Source: Candidatus Aminicenantota bacterium (GTDB taxonomy: Bacteria; Acidobacteriota; Aminicenantia; Aminicenantales; UBA4085). From it: 43,683 nt of DNA. The first letter of the stretch is position 1. Every line of letters begins with the position of its first letter. The notes below the pieces were generated by a model. That model saw only the letters and a list, made by a program, of their open reading frames with translations, made no database searches and was not told the DNA's origin. Shown here piece after piece: positions 1 to 7,364 of the stretch. The stretch covers positions 1 to 43,683 of the forward strand of contig JAUYDS010000170.1 in NCBI GenBank assembly GCA_030691735.1, read 5' to 3'. A program made the position numbers and the translations under genes.

Positions 1-141
1 GGCGGCCGGGGCGGCGGCAGGGGCCCCAGGCTTTGTCTGGGGATCCGTTTCCGCCGTACTCAGCCGCGTATTTACATCGCGGGTGAGTGCCCCGGGCATT
101 GCCCGGGGGTCCACTTCCGCCGCGAAGGCTCGTCCCTTGAC
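1..141. repeat. Modular GC-rich palindromic element, copy A
   Basis: Mosaic of three modules also seen at 10730-10834 and 20625-20690. Here the order is: a diverged module 1 (GGCCCCAGG...CTGGGGATCC, 22-46, then TTTCCGCCG), module 2 (hairpin ACTCAGCCGCG / CGCGGGTGAGT, 58-88), a second module 1 (palindrome CCCCGGGC-AT-TGCCCGGGG around 91-107, then TCC..TTCCGCCG) and module 3 (CGAAGGCTCGTCCCTTGAC, 123-141). The whole copy is open and in frame in the reverse-strand isomerase-like gene. The left boundary may lie outside the window. Confidence 0.8.
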
Positions 142-282
142 GTCCTTGTCTTTCCAGACCGTCGGGTCTTTCTTCCAAATCCGGGGAATGACCGCCCCAA
201 GCTCCATGTCGGACACGGCCCGGCGGATCTCCCGCTCATATGGCTCGAATCCGGCCGTGGAGAATTTCGAGGTTTTGTTCAT
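1..282 (-). CDS. Glucose-6-phosphate isomerase-like protein, N-terminal part (runs off left edge)
   Basis: Reading leftward from ATG at 282 there are 94 codons with no stop up to base 1, so the gene continues outside the window. The first 50 residues include ELGAVIPRIWKKDPTVW, which resembles the N-terminal stretch of bacterial glucose-6-phosphate isomerases and transaldolase/isomerase fusions (a V-x-R-[IL]-W-x-[KR]-D-x-[ST]-x-W pattern). After residue 47 the frame passes straight into repeat copy A (1-141), which is read as about 47 residues rich in Ala, Pro, Thr and Arg, before any further family sequence could appear. A promoter with a 17-bp spacer (291-319) puts transcription start within a few bases of the ATG, so the mRNA is probably near-leaderless, and there is no Shine-Dalgarno. 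The family call rests on one short motif and is tentative; that this is a real reverse-strand gene is more secure. Confidence 0.55.
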   Translation of the reverse strand, partial: MNKTSKFSTAGFEPYEREIRRAVSDMELGAVIPRIWKKDPTVWKDKDVKGRAFAAEVDPRAMPGALTRDVNTRLSTAETDPQTKPGAPAAAPAA

Positions 283-290
283 CAGGCCGA

Positions 291-319
291 ATTCTAATCG
301 TTCCGGCCGATTAATTCAA
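291..319 (-). promoter_or_regulatory. Sigma-70-type promoter of the isomerase-like gene
   Basis: On the minus strand TTGAAT (319-314), a 17-bp spacer and TAGAAT (296-291). Expected start of transcription is near 284, two bases before the ATG at 282, giving an almost leaderless message. Confidence 0.5.
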
Positions 320-361
320 TCGTGTCCCCGGAAATGTTCGACGGTCAGACCCCAAAAAGAA

Positions 362-392
362 TTGACAACGTCGCCGTCCGGCATGGTAAAAT
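362..392 (+). promoter_or_regulatory. Probable promoter of the 445-861 gene
   Basis: TTGACA at 362-367 and TAAAAT at 387-392 preceded by TGG (extended -10 TGnTAAAAT). The spacer is 19 bp, longer than ideal, which the extended -10 could offset. A start near 399 leaves a short leader with AAGGAGG at 431-437. Confidence 0.45.
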
Positions 393-444
393 CCGTCTTC
401 ATGGTCCGTCCAGAGGACCGCTGATCGATGAAGGAGGTCATCGC

Positions 445-861
445 ATGAAAATCGCCACGAAGTTCGGCCTGATGATGATCCTGTTAGGCGCCGTCGCGCT
501 TGCGGCTCCGGCCCAAAATCCGCCCCCAGCGAAAGTCGATTATAATAAGATCGTCGGCAACTGGTCCCTGGAGGTCAACGCCGGCCAGGAATTCTATACC
601 CTGCCGCTCGTCCTCAAGGTGACGGACGGAAAGCTCGAAGGGACCCTCAGCGAGCAGAACGGCATGTTCAAGGACGCCCCGCTCACCAGCATCGAATTCG
701 ACGGCCAGACCCTGAAGTTCGAGGCAAAAACCCCGACGCCGCCGGACGGCGCCGAGCGGCCGATCAAATTCGACCTCAAGCTCGCCGCCGACAAGCTCGA
801 AGGCCTGGTCTCGGTCGCGGACCTGGGCCTGTCCGTCCCCGTCACCGGCGTGAAAAAGTAG
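445..861 (+). CDS. Small secreted protein of unknown function
   Basis: 138 residues. I chose the ATG at 445 because AAGGAGG sits 7 bases upstream and because residues 1-23 then form a classical signal peptide (MKIATK, hydrophobic core, cleavage after APA/Q). The mature protein (about 115 residues) alternates short hydrophobic and charged stretches with repeated G-K-L-E-G turns (DGKLEGTLSEQ, DKLEGLVS), the look of a small beta-sandwich or beta-barrel in which each strand pair is joined by a tight turn. Similar proteins are common as hypothetical exported proteins in Acidobacteriota. No catalytic motif is visible. It ends 12 bases before the transporter start and may be co-transcribed with it. 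Confidence 0.8.
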   Translation: MKIATKFGLMMILLGAVALAAPAQNPPPAKVDYNKIVGNWSLEVNAGQEFYTLPLVLKVTDGKLEGTLSEQNGMFKDAPLTSIEFDGQTLKFEAKTPTPPDGAERPIKFDLKLAADKLEGLVSVADLGLSVPVTGVKK

Positions 862-873
862 CCTTTGACTTTC

Positions 874-2205
874 ATGGCCGAGAACTTCCCAGCCGCCCCT
901 GGCGCTTTCCACCCGTCACGGGCGCTGTATCGCTTCAGCATCCTCGTCTTCGTCGCCCTGCTGTCCTTCGGCAGCTATTTTGCCTACGACATCGTCTCGG
1001 CCATCGCCCCGACCCTCGTCCAGGACCTCGGCGCGGCGCGCGGAACGGTCGGGGCGCTCTTCACGGCCTACAGCGTCGCCGCCATCCTGGCCGTTCTGGT
1101 CGGTGGGATGCTCATCGACAAACTGGGCACGCGCAAAGCGAGCCTGCTGTTTTCCGTCCTGGTCTTCATCGGCGCGGTCATCGTCTGGCAGGCCAAGAGC
1201 ATCCCCGTCTTCTTCCTCGGCCGGTTCGTCTTCGGCGCCGGCTCCGAGCCGCTGATCGTGGCCCAGAGCGCGATCCTCGCCCGCTGGTTCAAAAACAAGG
1301 AACTCGCTTTCTCCTTCGGCATCACCCTGACCGTCAGCCGCATGGGGTCCCTGTTCGCCTTCAACACGGGCGAGCTGTTCACGAGCTACTTCAAGACGTA
1401 CCGGGCGGCGCTTTTGGTCGCCGCGGCCGCCTGCCTGATCTCCCTTCTCGGCAACCTGGTCTATATCTTCATGGACCGCCGCGCCGAGCGCATCCTCAAG
1501 CTGAAGGACGAAGGCGGCGGCGACAAGATCGTCTTCAAGGACATCCGGGAGTTCAAGCCCACGTTCTGGTACGTGACCTTTCTCTGCCTGACCTTCTACG
1601 CGGCGATCTTTCCCTTCACCAACCTGTCCACGGACTTCTTTGTCGACAAATGGGGGATCGCCCGGGTCGCCGCGACCGGCGGCGGGTTCTTGAATCAGGT
1701 CTTCAACAATTTCCTCCACATCTTCAGCACCGCCGGCGGCATCTCCTCGATCATCATCTTCGCCTCGATGGTCCTCGCGCCGTTCGCCGGCCGGCTCGTC
1801 GACAAGATCGGCAAGCGGACCACTCTGATGATCATCGGCTCGCTCATCCTCATCCCGAGTCACCTGGCCATGGGATTGACCCGGATCTACCCGGTCTATC
1901 CGATGATCGCCCTCGGCGCCGCGTTCGTCCTCGTCCCGGCGGCGCTGTGGCCCTCGGTCCCGCTGATCGTGCGTAAGGAGCGGGTCGGCATGGCCTTCGG
2001 CTTGATGACGGCCATCCAGAACATCGGCATGGCCCTCTTTCCGCTCTTGAACGGGCTCCTGCGCGACCTGACCCATGCGTATACGAGCAGCATGTTGATG
2101 TTCGCGGGGCTCGGCGTGGCCGGGCTCGTCTTCGCCGTCCTGCTCAAACGGGCGGACGCGCGCGAAGGCGGCAAGCTGGAAGAAGCGGCGAAAAAAACGG
2201 CATGA
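874..2205 (+). CDS. MFS transporter resembling MFSD1
   Basis: 443 residues from ATG 874 (a TTG at 865 in the same frame is possible; neither has a good Shine-Dalgarno). Twelve hydrophobic segments are visible, with the MFS loop 2-3 signature GGMLIDKLGTRKAS and a second copy, AGRLVDKIGKRTT, after TM8. The segment GRFVFGAGSEPLIVAQSAIL followed by ARWFKNKELAFSFG resembles the corresponding part of MFSD1, the lysosomal dipeptide uniporter of animals, rather than sugar or drug MFS families. Dipeptide transport is therefore a reasonable guess, and the window also holds a dipeptidase and a peptide-type binding protein. It overlaps the HAD gene by ATGA (2202-2205), so the two are translationally coupled. 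Confidence 0.8.
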   Translation: MAENFPAAPGAFHPSRALYRFSILVFVALLSFGSYFAYDIVSAIAPTLVQDLGAARGTVGALFTAYSVAAILAVLVGGMLIDKLGTRKASLLFSVLVFIGAVIVWQAKSIPVFFLGRFVFGAGSEPLIVAQSAILARWFKNKELAFSFGITLTVSRMGSLFAFNTGELFTSYFKTYRAALLVAAAACLISLLGNLVYIFMDRRAERILKLKDEGGGDKIVFKDIREFKPTFWYVTFLCLTFYAAIFPFTNLSTDFFVDKWGIARVAATGGGFLNQVFNNFLHIFSTAGGISSIIIFASMVLAPFAGRLVDKIGKRTTLMIIGSLILIPSHLAMGLTRIYPVYPMIALGAAFVLVPAALWPSVPLIVRKERVGMAFGLMTAIQNIGMALFPLLNGLLRDLTHAYTSSMLMFAGLGVAGLVFAVLLKRADAREGGKLEEAAKKTA

Positions 2206-2807
2206 TCGACTCCGTCATCTCCGACCTGGGCCAGGTCCTCCTTCATTTCGACAACCGGCGGTTCTTCCAACGCCTGGCGGGATACACCTCCCGCTCCCTC
2301 GAAGACATCCGCGCGGTGGTCCACGACAACATCGAGCTGCTCGATCTCTTCGATACGGGGAGGATAACGCCCGCCGAATTCCATGAGAGGGCCGTCCAGG
2401 CGCTCGGGGCCCGGGTGAGCCGCGACGATTTTTACGCCGCCTATAATGATGTCTTCTCGGCCAATGCCTCCGCGTTGGATGTCGTCAGGGCGCTGAAGCC
2501 GAAGTACAAGCTGGCCATGCTCTCGAACACCGATCCCGCCCGCTATGGCCACATCGAGCGCGTTTTTCCGGAGCTCCAGATCTTCGACGCCTATGTCCTC
2601 TCGTTCAGGGTCGGGGCCATGAAGCCCGACCCCCGGGTCTATCGGGAAGCGCTGCGGCTCCTCGACGCCCGCCCGGAGAACGCGCTCTTCATCGACGATC
2701 TCCAGGAGAATCTCGACGGCGCGGCCCGGCTCGGGATCAAGGGGATTCTCTTCACGGCTCGGACCGACCTCGCCGCCGAGCTTGAAAAATTCGGCGTCAA
2801 AGCCTGA
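2202..2807 (+). CDS. HAD-superfamily phosphatase (subfamily IA, YihX-like)
   Basis: 201 residues. Motif I is SDLGQVLL near residue 8: nucleophile Asp with Gly in place of the second Asp, as in the YihX/HAD-IA variant 3 group (usually FDLGxVL). Motif II is LAMLSNTD (about residue 106), motif III lysine is in MKPDPRVY (about residue 140), and motif IV is LFIDDLQENL (about residue 165). The cap region at 15-95 is alpha-helical in appearance. Members act on small phosphate esters such as sugar phosphates or FMN; the substrate cannot be told from sequence. Start codon overlaps the transporter stop. Confidence 0.85.
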   Translation: MIDSVISDLGQVLLHFDNRRFFQRLAGYTSRSLEDIRAVVHDNIELLDLFDTGRITPAEFHERAVQALGARVSRDDFYAAYNDVFSANASALDVVRALKPKYKLAMLSNTDPARYGHIERVFPELQIFDAYVLSFRVGAMKPDPRVYREALRLLDARPENALFIDDLQENLDGAARLGIKGILFTARTDLAAELEKFGVKA

Positions 2808-2915
2808 TCACCCCCATTCCGATAAGATTAAAGGACTTTGGCCGAGCACTGCTCGAAGTCGATATGTATTTGATACGGAAAGAAATAGCCCCTCCGTTTT
2901 TTTTCAAAAAAGCAC

Positions 2916-2944
2916 TTGACAGAGCTTTTGAATAGGTATAAATT
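2916..2944 (+). promoter_or_regulatory. Promoter of the nrdD operon
   Basis: TTGACA at 2916-2921 and TATAAATT at 2937-2944 in a locally AT-rich stretch. Spacing is 15 bp to TATAAA or 17 bp to TAAATT. It lies directly upstream of the two NrdR boxes, so a repressor bound there would block start or escape. Confidence 0.65.
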
Positions 2945-2955
2945 CCTAATCGTAG

Positions 2956-3002
2956 ATACAAGATATTGTATTTACGATCGTAAATTCCACAAGATATTGG
3001 CG
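2956..3002 (+). promoter_or_regulatory. Pair of NrdR boxes
   Basis: Box 1 ATACAAGATATTGTAT (2956-2971) matches the NrdR consensus acaCwAtATaTwGtgt at 13 of 16 positions. Box 2 CCACAAGATATTGGCG (2987-3002) matches at 11 of 16 and shares the core CAAGATATTG with box 1. Start-to-start distance is 31 bp, the three-helical-turn spacing known for NrdR operators. They sit just downstream of the -10 and upstream of nrdD, the expected place for repression when (d)ATP is plentiful. Confidence 0.85.
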
Positions 3003-3067
3003 TAACCGGCGAGTTTTTTGATCCGTTGGCTGTTCGTCTCGCTGTCGAAAGGGAAAGGAGGAGGAAG

Positions 3068-5143
3068 ATGGAATCGCGAGTCATTGCCCGCATCAAAAAA
3101 CGGGACGGAACGATCACCGATTTCACCCAGGACAAGATCACGACCGCCGTCGCCAAGGCCATGACCTCTCAGGGGGTCACTCAGAACGGGGACGCCAAGA
3201 CGATCTCGGACATCGTCACCTACATGCTCGAGGAGAAGTTCGGCGGCTACACCATCCCCTCGGTCGAGCAGATCCAGGACATCGTCGAAAGGGTCCTCAT
3301 GCGCCGCGGCTACCACGAAGTGGCCAAATCCTATATCCTCTACCGCGACCGGCACAAGGAGATCCGCGAGGCCAAGAAGACCGGCATCAACCTCGAACGC
3401 CTGATCAAGGATTACATCAACGACGCGGACTGGAAGATCCGCGAGAACAGCAACGAAGGCGTGACGAGCTTCTCCGGGCTCAACGCCCGCGTCTCCGGCG
3501 AGGTGCTGTCCAATTTCGCCCTCAACCAGATCTACACGGAGAGGGTCAAAAAGGCCCACATAGACGGCGACTTCCACCTCCACGACCTGTCCTATCCCAT
3601 CGTCGGCTACTGCGCCGGCTGGTCGCTGGAGAACCTCCTCCGCAAGGGATTCGGCCATGTCCCCAACCAGGTCCACTCGGCTCCGGCCAAGCACCTCGAA
3701 ACGGCCACCCTCCACATGGTGAACTACATCGGGACGATGCAGGGCGAGTTCGCCGGCGCCCAGGCCTTTTCGAGCGTCGACACGTTCCTCGCGCCGTTCG
3801 TCCGCCACGACAAGCTCGATTACGATCACGTCAAGCAGGACATACAGAAGCTCATCTTCGGGCTCAACGTCCCCTCGCGGTGGGGCTGGCAGACGCCCTT
3901 CTCCAACCTGACCTTCGACTGGACCATCCCCGACGACATGAAGGCCAAGCCGGCCGTCGTCGGCGGCCGGGATCTCGAGACGTGCTACGGCGACTACCAA
4001 GCCGAGGTCGACATGATCAACAAGGCTTTCCTCGAGCTCATGGTCGAGGGCGACCACCAGGGCCGCGTCTTCACCTTCCCCATCCCGACCTATAACCTGA
4101 CCAAGGATTTCGACTGGGATTCGCCGAACGCCCGGCTCCTCTTCGAGGCCACGGCCAAGTACGGCATCCCGTATTTTCAGAACTACATCGGCACGAACAT
4201 GAACCCCGGCGACATCCGGGCCATGTGCTGCCGGCTGAACCTCGACCAGCGCGAGCTGATGCGCCGGCCGGGCAACATCTGGGGTCCCGGCGACTCGACC
4301 GGCTCGATCGGCGTCGTCACCATCAACCTGAACCGGATCGGCTACACCTCCAAGACCGTGGACGAGTACAAGGCCCGGCTCAAGGATCTGATGGACATGG
4401 CCAAGGAGTCGCTCGAGACCAAGCGCGAGATCGTCAACAACATGTTAGCCAAGGGGATCATGCCCTACACCCAGGTCTATCTGGGCCACTTCAACAACCA
4501 TTTTTCGACGATCGGTATCTGCGGCATGCACGAGGCCTGCCTCAATTTCCTGGGCAAGGGGATCGGCACGCCCGAGGGCCGGGATTTCACCATCGACATC
4601 CTGATGTACATGCGCAGCGTCCTGCGGCAGTATCAGGAGGAGACGGGCAGCCTCTACAACCTCGAAGCGACGCCGGCCGAATCGACGGCCTACCGCCTGG
4701 CCCGGCTCGACAAGCAGAAATACCACAACATCATCACCGCCGGAACGGAGAAGCACCCGTTTCTGACGAACTCGACCCAGCTCAACGTCGATGCGACGCG
4801 CGACGTCTTCGAGGCCCTCAAACACCAGGAGGACATCCAGATCCTTTACACCGGCGGGACGATCTTCCACACGTTCCTGCCGGAGGCCATCGATCCCGTC
4901 GCCTGCCGCAAGCTTGTCCAGCGGATCGCCCAGACCAAGATCCCCTATTTCAGCATCACCCCGACGTTCAGCGTCTGCGTTAATCACGGCTACCTCAAGG
5001 GCCAGCAGCACGCCTGCCCCGAGTGCGGAGCGCAGACCGAGGTCTATTCGCGGATCGTCGGCTACTTGCGGCCCGTCCGGACCTGGAACGACGGCAAACA
5101 GCAGGAGTTCAAGGAGCGGACCCCCTATACGGCGATCGGCTGA
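3068..5143 (+). CDS. nrdD: Anaerobic (class III) ribonucleoside-triphosphate reductase
   Basis: 691 residues from ATG 3068, which follows GGAAAGGAGGAGG; earlier in-frame starts lack this. Residues 1-90 are an ATP-cone (VIARIKKRDGTITDF at the start), the allosteric site for ATP/dATP. The catalytic barrel follows (SYPIVGYCAGWSLENLL, TIGICGMHEACLNF), and the C-terminus has a zinc-binding pair CPEC with an upstream CVNHG, then the glycyl-radical loop SRIVGYLRP with the radical Gly at about residue 665. The enzyme makes dNTPs without oxygen after activation by NrdG. It is followed at once by a glutaredoxin-like gene and nrdG, so the electron source is probably a redoxin and not formate, as in the NrdD2-type enzymes. 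Regulation by NrdR is indicated upstream. Confidence 0.95.
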   Translation: MESRVIARIKKRDGTITDFTQDKITTAVAKAMTSQGVTQNGDAKTISDIVTYMLEEKFGGYTIPSVEQIQDIVERVLMRRGYHEVAKSYILYRDRHKEIREAKKTGINLERLIKDYINDADWKIRENSNEGVTSFSGLNARVSGEVLSNFALNQIYTERVKKAHIDGDFHLHDLSYPIVGYCAGWSLENLLRKGFGHVPNQVHSAPAKHLETATLHMVNYIGTMQGEFAGAQAFSSVDTFLAPFVRHDKLDYDHVKQDIQKLIFGLNVPSRWGWQTPFSNLTFDWTIPDDMKAKPAVVGGRDLETCYGDYQAEVDMINKAFLELMVEGDHQGRVFTFPIPTYNLTKDFDWDSPNARLLFEATAKYGIPYFQNYIGTNMNPGDIRAMCCRLNLDQRELMRRPGNIWGPGDSTGSIGVVTINLNRIGYTSKTVDEYKARLKDLMDMAKESLETKREIVNNMLAKGIMPYTQVYLGHFNNHFSTIGICGMHEACLNFLGKGIGTPEGRDFTIDILMYMRSVLRQYQEETGSLYNLEATPAESTAYRLARLDKQKYHNIITAGTEKHPFLTNSTQLNVDATRDVFEALKHQEDIQILYTGGTIFHTFLPEAIDPVACRKLVQRIAQTKIPYFSITPTFSVCVNHGYLKGQQHACPECGAQTEVYSRIVGYLRPVRTWNDGKQQEFKERTPYTAIG

Positions 5144-5147
5144 GGCC

Positions 5148-5420
5148 ATGGCGATCGACTATCTGCTTTTCACCTATCCGAACTGCCGGAAGTGCGAGGA
5201 CCTCAAAGCCTACCTCAAAGACGCGGCCATCGCCGCCCGCGAGTTCAAGGTCGAGGAGAAGGACGGCCGGCTGAAGATCCGGGAGTTCTTGGGTCACATC
5301 AAGCGCGATGACAAGGGCTCGATCATCCTCCCGACGCTCGTCCTCCAGGAGGACGGAACGGTCGCCGCGGTCGTCAACACGCGGCAGGAGCTTGAGACGT
5401 GGTTGAGATCAAGGGGCTAG
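5148..5420 (+). CDS. Glutaredoxin-like thiol reductant for NrdD
   Basis: 90 residues from ATG 5148, four bases after the nrdD stop. The N-terminal strand LLFTYPNCRKC carries a CxxC redox pair (C13, C16) at the end of the first beta strand, and the C-terminal half contains the cis-Pro-type turn ILPTLVL typical of the thioredoxin fold. Length fits NrdH/glutaredoxin proteins. Lying between nrdD and nrdG with overlap to the latter, it is the likely physiological reductant that regenerates the reductase active site, as shown for class III enzymes with NrdH-like partners. The role is inferred from position; the fold is seen in the sequence. Confidence 0.8.
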   Translation: MAIDYLLFTYPNCRKCEDLKAYLKDAAIAAREFKVEEKDGRLKIREFLGHIKRDDKGSIILPTLVLQEDGTVAAVVNTRQELETWLRSRG

Positions 5421-6097
5421 AGAAGTTCGCCCCGAAGGATTTTCCCGGCTTCATCTCCTCGACGGTCTTCCTGGCCGGCTGCAACTTTCGCTGCCCCTAT
5501 TGTCATAACGCCGACCTGATCGTCCGGCCCGAGACCCTGGCCGTCATTCCTTCCGATTTTTTCTTGGCCTATCTCGACGCCCGAAAAGGCTGGCTCGAAG
5601 GGATCTGCGTCTCCGGCGGAGAGCCGCTGACCGCGCCCGACCTGGAGGAGCTCCTCATGGTCCTTAAAAGCCGGGGCCTTCTCGTCAAGCTCGACACCAA
5701 CGGCTCGCAGCCGGACCGTCTCGCTCACTTAATCGAGGCGGGGCTCGTCGACCATGTGGCCTTGGACATCAAGGCCGCGCCCGATCGGTACGCCGAGGTC
5801 ACCCGCTCGAAGGTCGATCCCTCCGACGTCGATCGGAGCGTCAGGATCGTCCGGGACTCCGGCCGCCCCTGTCTCTTCAGGACGACGGTCGTACCCGGCC
5901 TGGTCGGCGACGAGGACATCCGGAAGATCTCGGACTGGCTGAGCGGGTCGGCCGTCTATCAGCTCCAGCAATTCTCGCCGGCGAACACCCTCGATCCGGA
6001 CTACGGGAAGATCCAGCCGTTCGGTCCGGCTGACATCCAGAGGATGGCCGACATCGCCCGGCCGCATTTCTCCGAAGTCCGCGTCGAAGGCATATAG
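5399..6097 (+). CDS. nrdG: Anaerobic RNR-activating radical SAM protein
   Basis: 232 residues from GTG 5399, overlapping the redoxin gene by 22 bases. The radical SAM motif CNFRCPYC (C28, C32, C35) binds the 4Fe-4S cluster. Further features are SGGEPL (SAM binding, about residue 75), LDTNGS and ALDIKA. It reductively cleaves SAM to place the glycyl radical on NrdD. Of the sister groups, it resembles the longer NrdG-like/PFL-activase-like proteins that accompany NrdD with a redoxin rather than the short E. coli form (154 residues). The start codon is uncertain because no Met lies nearby in frame. Confidence 0.88.
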   Translation: MVEIKGLEKFAPKDFPGFISSTVFLAGCNFRCPYCHNADLIVRPETLAVIPSDFFLAYLDARKGWLEGICVSGGEPLTAPDLEELLMVLKSRGLLVKLDTNGSQPDRLAHLIEAGLVDHVALDIKAAPDRYAEVTRSKVDPSDVDRSVRIVRDSGRPCLFRTTVVPGLVGDEDIRKISDWLSGSAVYQLQQFSPANTLDPDYGKIQPFGPADIQRMADIARPHFSEVRVEGI

Positions 6098-6123
6098 TAT
6101 TATGGGAATATGGACCATAAAAT

Positions 6124-6165
6124 GGGGACATGTACCGAATTCTCTTGAATCCGGTACGTGTCCCC
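6124..6165. repeat. REP-like hairpin, copy 1
   Basis: Imperfect inverted repeat: GGGGACATGTACCG (6124-6137) pairs with CGGTACGTGTCCCC (6152-6165), with AATTC/GAAT inside. An extra half-arm TTATGTGTCCCCC follows at 6170-6182, opposite a TAAAATGGGGACAT stretch at 6118-6131. It lies in the 111-bp gap between nrdG and dut and could act as a terminator or mRNA stabiliser. Confidence 0.8.
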
Positions 6166-6208
6166 GATTTTATGTGTCCCCCTTTTAATGCGATTTTGCG
6201 AGGTCGTC

Positions 6209-6640
6209 ATGGAACTGAAAATCAAACGGATTCACCCCGAGGCCAAGTTGCCGTCCTACGGCCATCCGGGCGACGCGGGACTCGACCTGTTCTCGTGCGT
6301 CGACTGCGTCCTTGACGAGGGAGAGATCCGGGCCGTCCAGACCGGGATCAAAGTCGCCGTTCCCCAAGGCCATGTCGGCCTCATCTGGGACAAGAGCGGG
6401 ATCTCTCTCCGGGGCGTCCACAAGCTGGCCGGCGTCGTGGACGCCGGTTACCGGGGAGAGATCCAGGTCGTCATGATCAACCTCGGCAGCGAATCCTACG
6501 AGATCAAGAAGGGCATGAAGATCGCCCAGATGCTTATCCAGCCCGTCCACGAGGTCAAGGTCGTCGAGGTCGTCGGCCTCGACGACCTCGACGGCACGAC
6601 GCGCGGCGATGGCGGCTTCGGGAGCACGGGCCTCTATTAG
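6209..6640 (+). CDS. dut: dUTP diphosphatase
   Basis: 143 residues from ATG 6209; ATG 6188 in frame would add seven residues. All five trimeric dUTPase motifs are present in order: I AGLDLFS, II DKSGISLRG (where most have RSG), III GVVDAGYRGEI with the uracil-contacting Asp and Tyr, IV MKIAQMLIQP, V RGDGGFGSTG. The enzyme hydrolyses dUTP to dUMP and pyrophosphate, keeping uracil out of DNA and supplying dUMP for dTMP synthesis. Its place after nrdD-redoxin-nrdG makes a small dNTP-supply cluster, although the REP-like hairpin in between may give it separate transcription. Confidence 0.92.
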   Translation: MELKIKRIHPEAKLPSYGHPGDAGLDLFSCVDCVLDEGEIRAVQTGIKVAVPQGHVGLIWDKSGISLRGVHKLAGVVDAGYRGEIQVVMINLGSESYEIKKGMKIAQMLIQPVHEVKVVEVVGLDDLDGTTRGDGGFGSTGLY

Positions 6641-6688
6641 CCGGCGAAGCGCGGCCGGTCTCTAAAAAATGACCAGCGGGAGGATGCG

Positions 6689-7363
6689 ATGAAGAGACGC
6701 CTGATGATCCGGCTCGGCCTGGGCTCGATCGCGCTTTTGTCGTTCGTCCTGCCTTTCTTCGTGATGGCGGCGCAGAGCGACACGTCCCTTGACGTCAAGG
6801 TGAAGGCCTTCTTGGAAAAAATGAGATATCGATGGGGGGATATGAACGTCCCTGAATCGGACGGACAATTGCTCTACGATCTGGTGCTCAAGAACAAGTA
6901 CACCAAGGCTTTGGAGATCGGCACCTCGACGGGCCATTCGGGCATCTGGATCGCCTGGGCCTTGAGCAAGACGGGCGGCAAATTGATCACCGTCGAGATC
7001 GACGAGGGACGGCACCGGCAGGCGCTTCGGAACTTCAAGGAAGCCGGGCTCAGCGGTTATGTCGACGCCCGGCTCGACGACGCCCATCGTCTGGTGCCCG
7101 AGCTCAAGGGGCCTTTCGACTTCGTTTTCAGCGACGCCGACAAGGAGTGGTACACGAACTACGCCAAGGTCGTGATCCCGAAGCTCGAACCGGGCGGCTG
7201 CCTCGCCGCCCATAACATCTCCGGCGGGCGCGGCGGCTTCGGCCGCGGCTACGACGATGGGCCCGGCGGCTATTATGAGTACATGAAGGGTCTCCCCGAC
7301 TTCGAGACGAGCATGGCCGCTCCGCGGAGCAGCCTGGCCGTCAGTTTCAAGAAAAAGGGCTGA
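6689..7363 (+). CDS. O-methyltransferase-like protein with an N-terminal signal sequence
   Basis: 224 residues. The body is a class I SAM-dependent methyltransferase fold: ALEIGTSTGHSGIWIAWAL (motif I, about residues 69-87), LITVEIDEGR (acidic end of strand 2, binds the SAM ribose), DFVFSDADKEWY (motif IV, metal-binding DxxK as in catechol O-methyltransferase-like enzymes). Unusually, residues 1-30 read as a signal peptide or membrane anchor (MKRRLMIRLG, hydrophobic core, AAQ). SAM is a cytoplasmic cofactor, so either the protein is anchored with its catalytic part inside, the true start is an internal Met near residue 45 (MRYRWGDM), or the domain serves something else outside. AGCGGGAGGATG before the ATG gives the long start a Shine-Dalgarno. 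Confidence 0.75.
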   Translation: MKRRLMIRLGLGSIALLSFVLPFFVMAAQSDTSLDVKVKAFLEKMRYRWGDMNVPESDGQLLYDLVLKNKYTKALEIGTSTGHSGIWIAWALSKTGGKLITVEIDEGRHRQALRNFKEAGLSGYVDARLDDAHRLVPELKGPFDFVFSDADKEWYTNYAKVVIPKLEPGGCLAAHNISGGRGGFGRGYDDGPGGYYEYMKGLPDFETSMAAPRSSLAVSFKKKG

Positions 7364-7364
7364 C

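Noticed and set aside
83-424. Forward open frame of 113 codons at the left end
   Set aside because: It runs antisense to the isomerase-like start and through repeat copy A, has no Shine-Dalgarno and no family sequence.
916-2076. Long reverse frames opposite the MFS gene and similar antisense frames opposite nrdD, hppA, the PHP gene and the BNR gene
   Set aside because: High G+C third positions make long antisense frames; they are rich in Asp, Glu, Gly, Arg and Gln in a way mirrored from the true genes and lack start signals or domains.
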